Below are positions 6,834-13,982 of a DNA stretch of 14,172 nucleotides, piece after piece; position 1 is the first letter of the stretch, and each line of letters begins with the position of its first letter. The notes beneath the pieces were generated by a model that saw only the letters and a program-made list of their open reading frames with translations, was not told the origin of the DNA and searched no databases. Made by a program: the position numbers and the translations under genes. Origin of the DNA: Saprospiraceae bacterium (GTDB lineage Bacteria > Bacteroidota > Bacteroidia > Chitinophagales > Saprospiraceae); the NCBI GenBank assembly GCA_020852155.1, contig JADZBJ010000246.1, positions 1-14,172 on the forward strand, read 5' to 3'.

Positions 6834-9392
6834 TTAATTTTCTCCAACTTCCGCTCCGGCCAGTTCAGCGAATTTCACCACCAGACCATCTTTGCTTTCA
6901 TTCATGATGGCTTCGAGTGCCGAGCCTTCTGCCGGATTTTCGTTGAGGATAAACTCGGCAAGAGGATCTTCTATGTGTTTCTGGATGGCCCGGTGCAGCG
7001 GCCTTGCGCCAAACTGCGGGTCGTAGCCTTTTTCAGCGACAAAGTTTTTGGCCTCGTCTGTGAGCGACAGCGTGAAGTTAAGGGTGCTGAGTCGCTTCAT
7101 CAAGCCTGCCAATGCATTATCAATGATGCGGAAAATCTGCTCTTTACCCAATGCGTTGAACACCAGTACATCGTCAATACGATTCAGGAATTCAGGTGAG
7201 AAGGTGCGTTTCAAGGCGCTTTGAATCACCGCCTTGCTATTTTCCTCTTCTGCTTCCTGACGCGCTTTGGTGGAAAAGCCCACACCCTGACCGAAGTCTT
7301 TCAACTGGCGAACGCCAATGTTGGAAGTCATGATGATGAGGGTGTTTTTGAAGTCCACTTTGCGGCCCAGGCCGTCGGTCAACTGACCGTCGTCAAGCAC
7401 TTGCAACAGGATATTGAACACATCCGGGTGCGCTTTTTCAATTTCATCAAGCAGTACGACAGCGTAAGGTTTGCGGCGCACTTTCTCGGTCAATTGACCG
7501 CCTTCTTCGTAACCGACATATCCCGGAGGCGCACCGATCAGGCGGCTCACCGTGAATTTTTCCATGTACTCTGACATGTCAATGCGAATGAGGCTCTCTT
7601 CCGTATCAAAAAGGTAACGTGCCAGCGCACGTGCGAGTTCGGTTTTACCAACGCCCGTCGGACCAAGGAAAATGAAGGAACCAACAGGCTTTTTCGGGTC
7701 TTTCAGGCCCACGCGATTACGCTGAATGGCTTTGGCGATTTTCCGGACGGCCTCGTCCTGTCCAATGACCATTTTCTGAATGTCGTCGGACATGTTGACA
7801 AGTTTTTTGCTCTCTTTTTGTCCGACTTTCTGTACCGGAATACCGGTCATCATGGCCACGACTTCTGCAATATCATCTTCTTCGACCGGGTAGCGGCGCA
7901 CTTTGCTCTCCTCTTCCCAGGCTGATTTTGAAGATTCCAGTTGACGCACTAAGCGGCTTTCCTGATCGCGCAGGTTGGCAGCGTTTTCGTATTGCTGGTT
8001 CCGAACAGCCAGATTTTTCTGTTCCTTGATCTGTTCGATACTTTTTTCCAGTTCTTCGATGGCCTTTGGCACGACGATATTTTTCAAGTGAACGCGGGCG
8101 CCCACTTCGTCGAGCACGTCAATGGCTTTGTCTGGCAGGAAACGATCTGTAATATAGCGATCGCTCAGGCGCACACAGGCCTTGATGGCAGCGTCGGAGT
8201 ATTCCACATTGTGGAATTCCTCGTATTTCGGCTGGATATTTTGAAGGATATGAATGGTTTCCTCCTGAGTTGGCGGCTCGACCATTACTTTTTGGAAACG
8301 GCGCTCCAGTGCGCCGTCTTTTTCAATGTACTGACGATACTCGTCAAGCGTGCTGGCGCCGATGCATTGGAGTTCGCCGCGTGCCAGGGCTGGTTTGAAA
8401 ATATTGGAAGCATCGAGCGAACCCGAAGCGCCGCCAGCGCCGACCATGGTATGGATTTCATCAATAAACAGGATGACGTCGCGGTTTTTTTCCAACTCTG
8501 TCATGATGGCCTTGATGCGTTCTTCAAACTGGCCGCGGTATTTCGTACCTGCTACCAATGCAGCGAGGTCGAGCATGACGATGCGCTTGTTGAACAGCGT
8601 GCGGCTCACCTTTTTATACATGATACGCAGGGCCAGACCTTCGACGATGGCGGTTTTACCGACACCCGGCTCACCGATCAGGATCGGGTTGTTCTTTTTA
8701 CGACGGCTAAGGATTTGGCTGACGCGTTCAATTTCTTTTTCACGACCGATGATCGGATCGAGTTTGCCCTCTTCGGCCAGTCGGGTGACGTCGCGGCCAA
8801 AGTTATCAAGCACCGGTGTGCGGCTTTTTTCCTGGCGTTTTTGGCCAGATGATGGCGGCTGACTGCTGCGGCGTTGTTCTTCTTCATCACCGTCGAAAGA
8901 GCCGTCGGCCTGATCCATGATATCCGGCGTTGCCAGGTCTTGCTCTTCGCTGAGCACGACCAATTCTTTTTTGAAAATTTCGTAATCTACATCATACTCC
9001 TGAAGGAGTTTGGTGGCGACGGTATCGCTGTGTTTGAGCAATGACAGCATCAGGTGCTCCGGTTGAACCTCATCGCTTTTCAGCATTTTGGCCTCAACGA
9101 AAGTGACCTTCAGGATGCGTTGTGCCTGCGAGGTAACCTGCATCTGGCCAACAAAGAGATTGTCAGCCGGCGGGTAGTTGCTGTATCTGGGAATGGAGCG
9201 TTCGAGGCGTTTACGAAGTTCGGCCAAGTCAACCATCAGTGCATCGAGGACGCGCACCGGGAGATTGTCCTGCTCTGCGATAATGCCCAGTAGCAGGTGT
9301 TCGGTACCGACATAATCATGTCCGAGGCGGTTTGCTTCCTGGCCGCTGAGGTTAATGATCTGTTTGACCGTAGGGGAAAATTTCTTATTCAT
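6834..9392 (-). CDS. clpC: ClpC-type ATP-dependent Clp protease ATP-binding subunit
   Basis: An 852-residue Hsp100 AAA+ unfoldase that feeds substrates to ClpP. In order: two Clp N-terminal repeats (about 4-145), an acidic and polar linker (about 150-195), AAA domain 1 with Walker A GEPGVGKT at 240-247 and Walker B VILFIDE at 306-312, a short middle region with a UVR-like motif (about 445-480), AAA domain 2 with Walker A GPTGVGKT at 577-584 and Walker B VVLLDE at 645-650, then the C-terminal domain. The short UVR-containing middle region separates it from ClpB. GVGF at 703-706 matches the ClpP-docking loop (hydrophobic-G-F). The open frame begins with GTG at 9395 followed directly by ATG at 9392; the ATG is taken as start. 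Probably monocistronic. A TAAATTTG box at 9463-9456 could be its promoter. Confidence 0.97.
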   Translation of the reverse strand: MNKKFSPTVKQIINLSGQEANRLGHDYVGTEHLLLGIIAEQDNLPVRVLDALMVDLAELRKRLERSIPRYSNYPPADNLFVGQMQVTSQAQRILKVTFVEAKMLKSDEVQPEHLMLSLLKHSDTVATKLLQEYDVDYEIFKKELVVLSEEQDLATPDIMDQADGSFDGDEEEQRRSSQPPSSGQKRQEKSRTPVLDNFGRDVTRLAEEGKLDPIIGREKEIERVSQILSRRKKNNPILIGEPGVGKTAIVEGLALRIMYKKVSRTLFNKRIVMLDLAALVAGTKYRGQFEERIKAIMTELEKNRDVILFIDEIHTMVGAGGASGSLDASNIFKPALARGELQCIGASTLDEYRQYIEKDGALERRFQKVMVEPPTQEETIHILQNIQPKYEEFHNVEYSDAAIKACVRLSDRYITDRFLPDKAIDVLDEVGARVHLKNIVVPKAIEELEKSIEQIKEQKNLAVRNQQYENAANLRDQESRLVRQLESSKSAWEEESKVRRYPVEEDDIAEVVAMMTGIPVQKVGQKESKKLVNMSDDIQKMVIGQDEAVRKIAKAIQRNRVGLKDPKKPVGSFIFLGPTGVGKTELARALARYLFDTEESLIRIDMSEYMEKFTVSRLIGAPPGYVGYEEGGQLTEKVRRKPYAVVLLDEIEKAHPDVFNILLQVLDDGQLTDGLGRKVDFKNTLIIMTSNIGVRQLKDFGQGVGFSTKARQEAEEENSKAVIQSALKRTFSPEFLNRIDDVLVFNALGKEQIFRIIDNALAGLMKRLSTLNFTLSLTDEAKNFVAEKGYDPQFGARPLHRAIQKHIEDPLAEFILNENPAEGSALEAIMNESKDGLVVKFAELAGAEVGEN

Positions 9393-9455
9393 CACACGTA
9401 AATTTCTGGCAGCAAGTTTAGGCTAATTGGTAGTGGATTTTCAAGGGGCCGGGTA

Positions 9456-9463
9456 CAAATTTA
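9456..9463 (-). promoter_or_regulatory. Putative Bacteroidota -7 promoter box (TAAATTTG) for clpC
   Basis: On the minus strand this matches TAnnTTTG, about 64 nt before the clpC ATG. No clear -33 element is seen at the expected spacing. No CtsR- or HrcA-like operator was recognised in the leader. Confidence 0.4.
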
Positions 9464-9626
9464 ACAAAAAATATAGGGAACTGTTTGTTAAACTACATCC
9501 ACGACCACTTTACACCCGTTTTCAAACAATTAGAATGCCATAAATAACACCCTGACTTGTTGACAGGGAAGGCCTGGATGCAACAAAGTTTAGCACAGCA
9601 AAGGCGGCACTTTCGATTAATTTATT

Positions 9627-9634
9627 TACATTTG
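9627..9634 (+). promoter_or_regulatory. Putative upstream promoter box (TACATTTG) in the clpC/STAS intergenic region
   Basis: Exact TAnnTTTG match, identical over 9 bases (TACATTTGC) to the box at 9747 and exactly 120 bp upstream of it. No gene I trust begins between the two, so it could be a second promoter for the STAS gene, or chance. The remaining interval 9464-9746 shows no other gene or repeat that I can support. Confidence 0.25.
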
Positions 9635-9746
9635 CTGAGTCGAAATCGCTGTTTTTGGGGCGACTTTGAACACCTTTTCCCGGAGTGAAATGCTGACACT
9701 GATTTAACTCATCTGAAAAAAAAGTACGCAGGAGTAAAGCATTGGC

Positions 9747-9754
9747 TACATTTG
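9747..9754 (+). promoter_or_regulatory. Putative promoter box (TACATTTG) for the STAS gene
   Basis: Matches TAnnTTTG 62 nt before the ATG at 9817. It overlaps the possible TTG start at 9742, which makes that earlier start unlikely. Confidence 0.4.
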
Positions 9755-9816
9755 CCATCCGGAATCAAAACAAAATTCCTGTTCACCACTTTTACACGTT
9801 TGATTATCAGGTTTTT

Positions 9817-10170
9817 ATGAAATATCAGATTGACAAACAGGGGCACTTTGCGGTATTGACGCTGAATGAGGACAACCTGAACAGCGTATTGGCCCCTAAC
9901 CTGAAAAGCGATCTTATCTTCCTGAGTCAGGAGGGTTTGAAAGGGCTTGTGCTGGATCTCTCTAATGTAAAATATGTGGATTCAAGCGGTTTGAGTGCCA
10001 TTCTGACAGGTTACCGCCTTTGGAAAGACGAGGCTGGCTTTTACATCGCCGGTCAACTGCACCCTATGGTCATTAAATTGATCGAAATTTCAAGGCTTGA
10101 GTCTATACTTTCGATCGTTCCGAGCGTAGAGGTTGCCGTTGAGCAACTAAAAAAAGCGGAGGTAGCCTGA
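9817..10170 (+). CDS. STAS-domain anti-sigma factor antagonist
   Basis: A 117-residue single STAS domain of the SpoIIAA/RsbV type. Such proteins bind anti-sigma kinases and release a sigma factor or another partner when unphosphorylated. The phosphorylation motif is intact: YVDSSGLSAIL at 53-63, with Ser57 matching the phosphorylated Ser of SpoIIAA. Family length is normal. The frame extends to a TTG at 9742, but the extra 25 residues do not look like the family and the putative -7 box lies in them; ATG 9817 is preferred. No RsbW-like kinase or sigma factor is nearby, which is common for these genes in Bacteroidota. Its partner is therefore unknown. Two terminator hairpins follow. Confidence 0.88.
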   Translation: MKYQIDKQGHFAVLTLNEDNLNSVLAPNLKSDLIFLSQEGLKGLVLDLSNVKYVDSSGLSAILTGYRLWKDEAGFYIAGQLHPMVIKLIEISRLESILSIVPSVEVAVEQLKKAEVA

Positions 10171-10265
10171 ATTTTGCTACCTGAATTGATTTGTATATTG
10201 TTTTGGGCAGTTCCTGTCTTGCAGGCGCTCCGATTAATATAGTTTTTTCGTTATAATCTCATGGT

Positions 10266-10301
10266 GCCCCTCCGGTAAGGCTCGCAGTGAGGGGCGTTTT
10301 T
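10266..10301 (+). terminator. First of two tandem terminator hairpins after the STAS gene
   Basis: GCCCCTC (10266-10272) pairs with GAGGGGC (10289-10295) around a 16-nt loop, followed by a run of five T (10297-10301). The loop carries AAGGCTCGCAGT (10277-10288), nearly repeated in the next hairpin. Confidence 0.55.
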
Positions 10302-10307
10302 GACAAG

Positions 10308-10334
10308 AAGGTTCGCAGTAGCGAACCTTTTTTT
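10308..10334 (+). terminator. Second tandem terminator, strong intrinsic type
   Basis: AAGGTTCGC (10308-10316), loop AGTA, GCGAACCTT (10321-10329): a perfect 9-bp stem, with the T-run continuing to 10334. This is a textbook plus-strand terminator. It most simply ends the STAS transcript and isolates ccmB, which starts about 130 nt further on. The stretch from 10335 to 10462 shows no other clear signal apart from a weak promoter-like TACCTTAG at 10451. Confidence 0.8.
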
Positions 10335-10462
10335 GTTGGTATTATACCCTGATTTAAGTGATTTTCAAGGATTCGCAGGCGCGCGTCGTACGAAACCACT
10401 TTGGGGGAACTATAAAAACTTGTCTGGCCGGAAAATGCGCCATTTGACACTACCTTAGCGAC

Positions 10463-11119
10463 ATGAATTTTCGGATGTTATTTCCATTATTGCGTAAGGA
10501 ATTTCTGCTGGAGTTTCGCCAGCGATACGCCATCAGCGGAATCGTGCTGTATGTTTTCAGTATGGTTTTCGTGGTCTATATTGCCAGCATCAAAGTGCAG
10601 CCACAGGTATGGAATATACTCTTTTGGTTGATTGTACTATTTGCCAGCATCAATGCGGTGGTAAAAAGTTTTGTTCAGGAAAGTGGCGCCCGGCAGATGT
10701 ACTACTACCAGATTGCCGACCCGGCGATGCTTTTACTGTCTAAAATCGTGTATAACACGGTACTATTACTCGCCCTCAGCCTGCTGGCTTTCGGCGCATA
10801 TTCGGTAGTGGCTGGCAATCCGGTCAAAGACATGGGTTTGTTTATGTTGGTGTTGCTACTGGGCAGTGTTGGATTCGGCATTTCATTCACTTTTATTGCC
10901 TCTATTTCTGCCAAGGCCAACAACTCGGCTACTCTAATGGCTATTCTGAGTTTTCCGGTCATCTTACCTGTTTTATTGACATTAGTCAGGCTTTCAGCCA
11001 TTGCCCTGCGGCTGATTCAGGACACCAGTTACCAACGGGACATCATCAACCTGTTAGCGATTGATGTGATTTTGCTGACACTGGGCTTTGTATTGTTTCC
11101 ATACATTTGGCGAGATTGA
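10463..11119 (+). CDS. ccmB: Heme exporter / cytochrome c maturation permease CcmB
   Basis: A 218-residue membrane protein of the CcmB family, the permease-like subunit that works with the ATPase CcmA (and CcmC/CcmD) in delivering or releasing heme-loaded CcmE during cytochrome c maturation. It has the usual N-terminal LFPLLRKEFLLEFRQRYA, with Lys and Glu before the first helix, and about six hydrophobic segments (roughly 24-42, 48-66, 90-112, 123-150, 155-180 and 193-213). Length fits. The ATG at 10463 is the first in frame; ATG 10475 (fifth residue) is a close alternative. No ccmA or ccmC is adjacent. It is followed 18 nt later by a MarR-type regulator, probably in the same transcript. Confidence 0.88.
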   Translation: MNFRMLFPLLRKEFLLEFRQRYAISGIVLYVFSMVFVVYIASIKVQPQVWNILFWLIVLFASINAVVKSFVQESGARQMYYYQIADPAMLLLSKIVYNTVLLLALSLLAFGAYSVVAGNPVKDMGLFMLVLLLGSVGFGISFTFIASISAKANNSATLMAILSFPVILPVLLTLVRLSAIALRLIQDTSYQRDIINLLAIDVILLTLGFVLFPYIWRD

Positions 11120-11137
11120 CGCCTTACCATATAAACA

Positions 11138-11764
11138 ATGAAATACGACTTACTGGCTGAATTGCTGCCGCACCTGGATCGTTACGAAAATGCCTTCCCT
11201 AAAACAAAGGGTTTACAGCATTTTGCTGTCTGGCTGGCCCGCGAACTGGCAGATGAAAATACTGTGCGCCAATCGGAGGAAACTGACGACCTGAATGCGC
11301 GGATAAGCGAATTACTGATGTTTGTAGGTCGTTACCTGAAAACCTATGCCCGCAAAGCGCTGGAAGATACCCCCTTGGCCACTATGGATGATTTTGCCTA
11401 CCTGATTGAAGTGGAGAAAAACGGCCCTTTGTCGAAAATGGACATCATTCAACGACATCGCCATGAAAAACCATCCGGTATGGAAATCATCAAGCGCCTG
11501 ACAGATGCCGGGCTGCTGCAACAAACGCCCGACCCGGGCGACCGGCGAAGTGTATTGATGCACGTGACGGATGCAGGCAAAACCACGATAGTCGCCACCG
11601 CAGAGCGCATGAAACGCGTGTCGCGCCTCGGTATGGGGCAACTCAGCAATGCCGAAAAAATGCTGCTTTTACAACTGCTGGACAAACTGGAGGACTTTCA
11701 CCACCTTGTCCAGGCCAAAACCAGGGGCGGCGATCTGGCATCTTTACTGCGCGACGCCAAGTAG
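11138..11764 (+). CDS. MarR-type winged-helix transcriptional regulator
   Basis: A 208-residue protein with a MarR winged helix-turn-helix. The conserved wing is clear: PDPGDRRSVLMHVTDAGK at 131-148, preceded by the recognition-helix region KPSGMEIIKRLTDAGLL (111-127). It is longer than typical MarR proteins (about 140-170 residues); the extra part is at the N-terminus, where residues 1-75 are mostly helical and charged and probably contribute to the dimer. The ligand is unknown. It begins 18 nt after ccmB, which suggests cotranscription, though a role in heme or cytochrome control is only inference from position. It ends 5 bp from the convergent gabT stop, so there is no room for a separate terminator. 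Confidence 0.88.
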   Translation: MKYDLLAELLPHLDRYENAFPKTKGLQHFAVWLARELADENTVRQSEETDDLNARISELLMFVGRYLKTYARKALEDTPLATMDDFAYLIEVEKNGPLSKMDIIQRHRHEKPSGMEIIKRLTDAGLLQQTPDPGDRRSVLMHVTDAGKTTIVATAERMKRVSRLGMGQLSNAEKMLLLQLLDKLEDFHHLVQAKTRGGDLASLLRDAK

Positions 11765-11769
11765 GCTCC

Positions 11770-13113
11770 TTACATTCTCTTTTGATGCGCGCGTTGAATA
11801 GCGCCTTCCAGCACAGCCAGGCCTTCTTTCAGTTGATCTTCTGTCATAACGACAGGAGGCAACAGGCGAATGCAATTTGAGTACAATCCGGCCCTGATGA
11901 GCAACAGGCCACCGGCAACGGCATCTTTAATAATTTCGAGGGTTAAATCAGGATCGGGCGTTTTCGTTTTTTTATCCTTGACGAATTCGACGACTTGCAT
12001 GGTACCCAGTCCCCTGGCGTCGCCGATAAGCGCATAGCGCTCTTTCCAGTCGGCCAGTGTGTTGTCCATGATGGCCTGCATACGATCTGATTGCGCCTTG
12101 AAAGCATCACTGGTCAGGATTTTCAATGCTTCGATGGCTGCGACACAAGCCACGGGCGAACCGCCATAGGTGCCCCCTACCCCACCGAGGTGCGGCGCGT
12201 CCATGATGTCAGCCTTGCCCGTAACAGCAGCAATCGGCATTCCGGCGCCGAGGCTTTTGGCCATGACCATAATATCGGGCGCTACGCCAGCATGTTCGCA
12301 GGCAAACATTTTTCCGGTACGCATCATGCCGCACTGTATTTCATCAAAAATCAGCACGATACCGTGTTTGTCGGCTACATCCCTTAGTTTTTTCAAAAAT
12401 CTGGCGGGAATCGGAATAAACCCGCCTTCGCCCAAAACCGGCTCGATGAGAATGGCTGCTACGGCCGATGGATCTATCTGTGATATCAGGGCAGCATCCA
12501 ATTTGGAGATACAGTAATCCAGGTAATCCTCTTCGGTCATGCCTTCCGGCGTACGATACAGGTTAGGCGCGAGCAAACGATAAATATCGCTTACCATCGA
12601 GCCATATCCTTTTTTAAACAAGCCATATTTACTGGTCAGGCTCATGGTCAGTAATGTACGGCCGTGATAAGCGCCTTCAAAAACAATCACTCCAGGCCTT
12701 CCTGTAGCGTATTTGGCGATGTTAACTGCATTTTCAACAGCCTCCGATCCAGAATTACAGAGTAATGTTTTTTTCGGAAAATCGCCCGGCGTCAGCGCAT
12801 TCAAGCGTTCGCAAAGTTCGATGGGCGCTTCAAACGTCGCCACAATCTGGCACGCATGTATGAACCGGTCGAGTTGCTCCTTCATTGCTTCCACGACGGT
12901 TTCGGGCGAGTGCCCGACGTTGATCATGCCAATGCCCCCGGCAAAATCCAGCAGGGTATTGCCGTCAATATCTTCCACTACCGCACCACGGGCGGCATGT
13001 ACAACAACTTCAGTGCTCTTGGCGGCTCCTGCAGGCAATGCCGCAGCGCGGCGGGCCAATATTGCCTGACTTTTGGGACCAGGAATGGGCGTATTGATGC
13101 GAATGGTGGTCAT
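11770..13113 (-). CDS. gabT: 4-aminobutyrate aminotransferase
   Basis: A 447-residue class III PLP aminotransferase. It would transfer the amino group of GABA to 2-oxoglutarate, giving succinic semialdehyde and glutamate. Lys286 (VMAKSLGAG) is the Schiff-base lysine, and Asp257 (IFDEIQ) contacts the pyridine nitrogen. SGSEAVENA (121-129) binds phosphate and GAYHGRT is at 147-153. Residues matching the E. coli GabT substrate contacts Ile50, Arg141 and Glu211 are all present (Ile61, Arg152, Glu224), and GGVGGTYGGSPVA also matches GabT, which supports GABA over ornithine or acetylornithine. 5-Aminovalerate is a possible second substrate. No succinate-semialdehyde dehydrogenase is in view. The ATG at 13113 lies directly after a repeat-filled leader without any G on the coding strand. 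Confidence 0.9.
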   Translation of the reverse strand: MTTIRINTPIPGPKSQAILARRAAALPAGAAKSTEVVVHAARGAVVEDIDGNTLLDFAGGIGMINVGHSPETVVEAMKEQLDRFIHACQIVATFEAPIELCERLNALTPGDFPKKTLLCNSGSEAVENAVNIAKYATGRPGVIVFEGAYHGRTLLTMSLTSKYGLFKKGYGSMVSDIYRLLAPNLYRTPEGMTEEDYLDYCISKLDAALISQIDPSAVAAILIEPVLGEGGFIPIPARFLKKLRDVADKHGIVLIFDEIQCGMMRTGKMFACEHAGVAPDIMVMAKSLGAGMPIAAVTGKADIMDAPHLGGVGGTYGGSPVACVAAIEALKILTSDAFKAQSDRMQAIMDNTLADWKERYALIGDARGLGTMQVVEFVKDKKTKTPDPDLTLEIIKDAVAGGLLLIRAGLYSNCIRLLPPVVMTEDQLKEGLAVLEGAIQRAHQKRM

Positions 13114-13190
13114 AAAGGTTGAAGTGTTGAAGGTTGAAGTGGTTGAAAGTTGAAGAGTTGAAGGGGTTGAAGGTTGAAGGGGTGAAAATG
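13114..13190. repeat. Degenerate tandem GTTGAAG repeat in the gabT leader
   Basis: Eight copies of GTTGAA (plus strand), spaced 7-9 bp and joined by G/A-rich linkers, with a degenerate ninth (GGTGAAA) at the outer end. The plus strand contains no C for 77 bp, so the gabT leader RNA would contain no G in this stretch. The array begins at the base next to the gabT ATG. Confidence 0.8.
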
Positions 13191-13228
13191 CCGGAGAAAC
13201 CTTTTGTCTTTTGCCGTCGGGTTGGAAG

Positions 13229-13654
13229 TTACAGTGTTTTCAGGAAATGGTAACCTTTTCGAACAAAGCCTTCCCTTTCATAAAAACGATGTGCGCTTTC
13301 ATTTTCCAGATAAGCATCCAGCATGATGGTCTGGCATTTTTCGTTCAGGGCTATTTGAAGCACAAAGTCTGATAACTGCTTGCCTAATCCTGATGAACGG
13401 TGCGTTTCGGCCACGACGACATTGTCCATTTCGAGGTAACGGCCACTATAAAATTTGGTTGTAACCCAGATGCCCGACATGGCCACCGGTGTACCGGATT
13501 CATCTTCCATCACGACCATTCGATAGCCATGCGCAATCATATCATCCAGATAATCAATGTATTGCGCCGCTGTTATCCTGGAATTCAGTTGACTTAATAA
13601 TGGATATAAAGGCAACATTTCAGTTTTGGTGGTTAACACCCTGTATGTGTACAT
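13229..13654 (-). CDS. GNAT family N-acetyltransferase
   Basis: A 141-residue single GNAT domain, an acetyl-CoA-dependent N-acetyltransferase of unknown acceptor. The acetyl-CoA pyrophosphate loop is RSSGLG at 86-91, matching the R/Q-x-x-G-x-G/A motif, after the strand LEMDNVVVAE. The later ENESAHRFYEREGF (117-130) fits motif B, with a Tyr (125) at the usual general-acid position. Start ATG 13654 is the only good one. It lies upstream of gabT on the same strand, with a 115-nt gap mostly filled by repeats, so cotranscription is possible but unproven. No strong promoter match was found upstream. Confidence 0.85.
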   Translation of the reverse strand: MYTYRVLTTKTEMLPLYPLLSQLNSRITAAQYIDYLDDMIAHGYRMVVMEDESGTPVAMSGIWVTTKFYSGRYLEMDNVVVAETHRSSGLGKQLSDFVLQIALNEKCQTIMLDAYLENESAHRFYEREGFVRKGYHFLKTL

Positions 13655-13739
13655 TTTTACTGAAAAAGGCAGTTAGACAAGCGACGGCGTAAATGTCCAG
13701 AACTGCGCGCTATTTTCAAACTGAAAGTGGCTCAAACTC

Positions 13740-13765
13740 TTTCATACTGTGTCACTTGTATGAAA
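13740..13765. repeat. Small inverted repeat TTTCATAC/GTATGAAA
   Basis: Arms at 13740-13747 and 13758-13765 are exact reverse complements separated by 10 bp. The site is about 85 bp upstream of the GNAT gene. It may be an operator or part of the neighbouring hairpin region; there is no further support. Confidence 0.3.
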
Positions 13766-13769
13766 AGCA

Positions 13770-13801
13770 CCGCCCTGCCCGCGAGTACGCGGGCAGGGCG
13801 G
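13770..13801. terminator. GC-rich 14-bp perfect hairpin between the T9SS gene and the GNAT gene
   Basis: CCGCCCTGCCCGCG (13770-13783), loop AGTA, then its exact complement at 13788-13801. The tails on both sides are only moderately T-rich (CCGTTTATT on the plus strand, TGCTTTTCAT on the minus). As both neighbouring genes are on the minus strand, it could be a second terminator for the T9SS gene or a barrier before the GNAT gene. The AGTA loop is the same as in the terminator at 10308. Confidence 0.55.
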
Positions 13802-13858
13802 CCGTTTATTCCTTCATTATTTCTGAGTCGAGGTATTGGTGATTTGAGTATTTGTGTA

Positions 13859-13980
13859 ACTGGGGATTTGGTTATTTGGCTATTTGGTTAAAAAAATGGG
13901 GACTCGGTTAATTTAATAACCGAATCCCCAGTATCCACATTTAACCAGTTAACCAAATAACCGATTCAACAGTTAACCAA
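13859..13980. repeat. Low-complexity self-complementary repeat region
   Basis: Degenerate units of GGTTATTTGG and its complement (CCAAATAACC) and GTTAACCA fill this interval. ACTGGGGATTTGGTTATT (13859-13876) pairs with AATAACCGAATCCCCAGT (13915-13932) with one mismatch. GGTTATTTGG at 13870-13879 is also complementary to CCAAATAACC at about 13954-13963. The part from 13802 to 13858 shows looser TATTTG/ATTTGAG units only and no gene. Confidence 0.7.
13890..13929 (-). terminator. Intrinsic terminator of the T9SS-sorted protein gene
   Basis: On the minus strand, GGGGATTCGGTTA (13929-13917) pairs with TAACCGAGTCCCC (13910-13898) with one mismatch and a 6-nt loop. A run of seven T follows (13896-13890). 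Orientation and position, about 55 nt after the stop codon, fit the gene at the right edge. Confidence 0.75.
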
Positions 13981-13982
13981 TT

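Noticed and set aside
7992..8852. Plus-strand open frame (286 codons) inside clpC
   Set aside because: Antisense to the strongly conserved AAA domain 1 of ClpC; no family signature.
9522..9758. Small minus-strand open frame (78 codons) between clpC and the STAS gene
   Set aside because: No ribosome site, no recognisable motif, and it covers the putative STAS promoter boxes.
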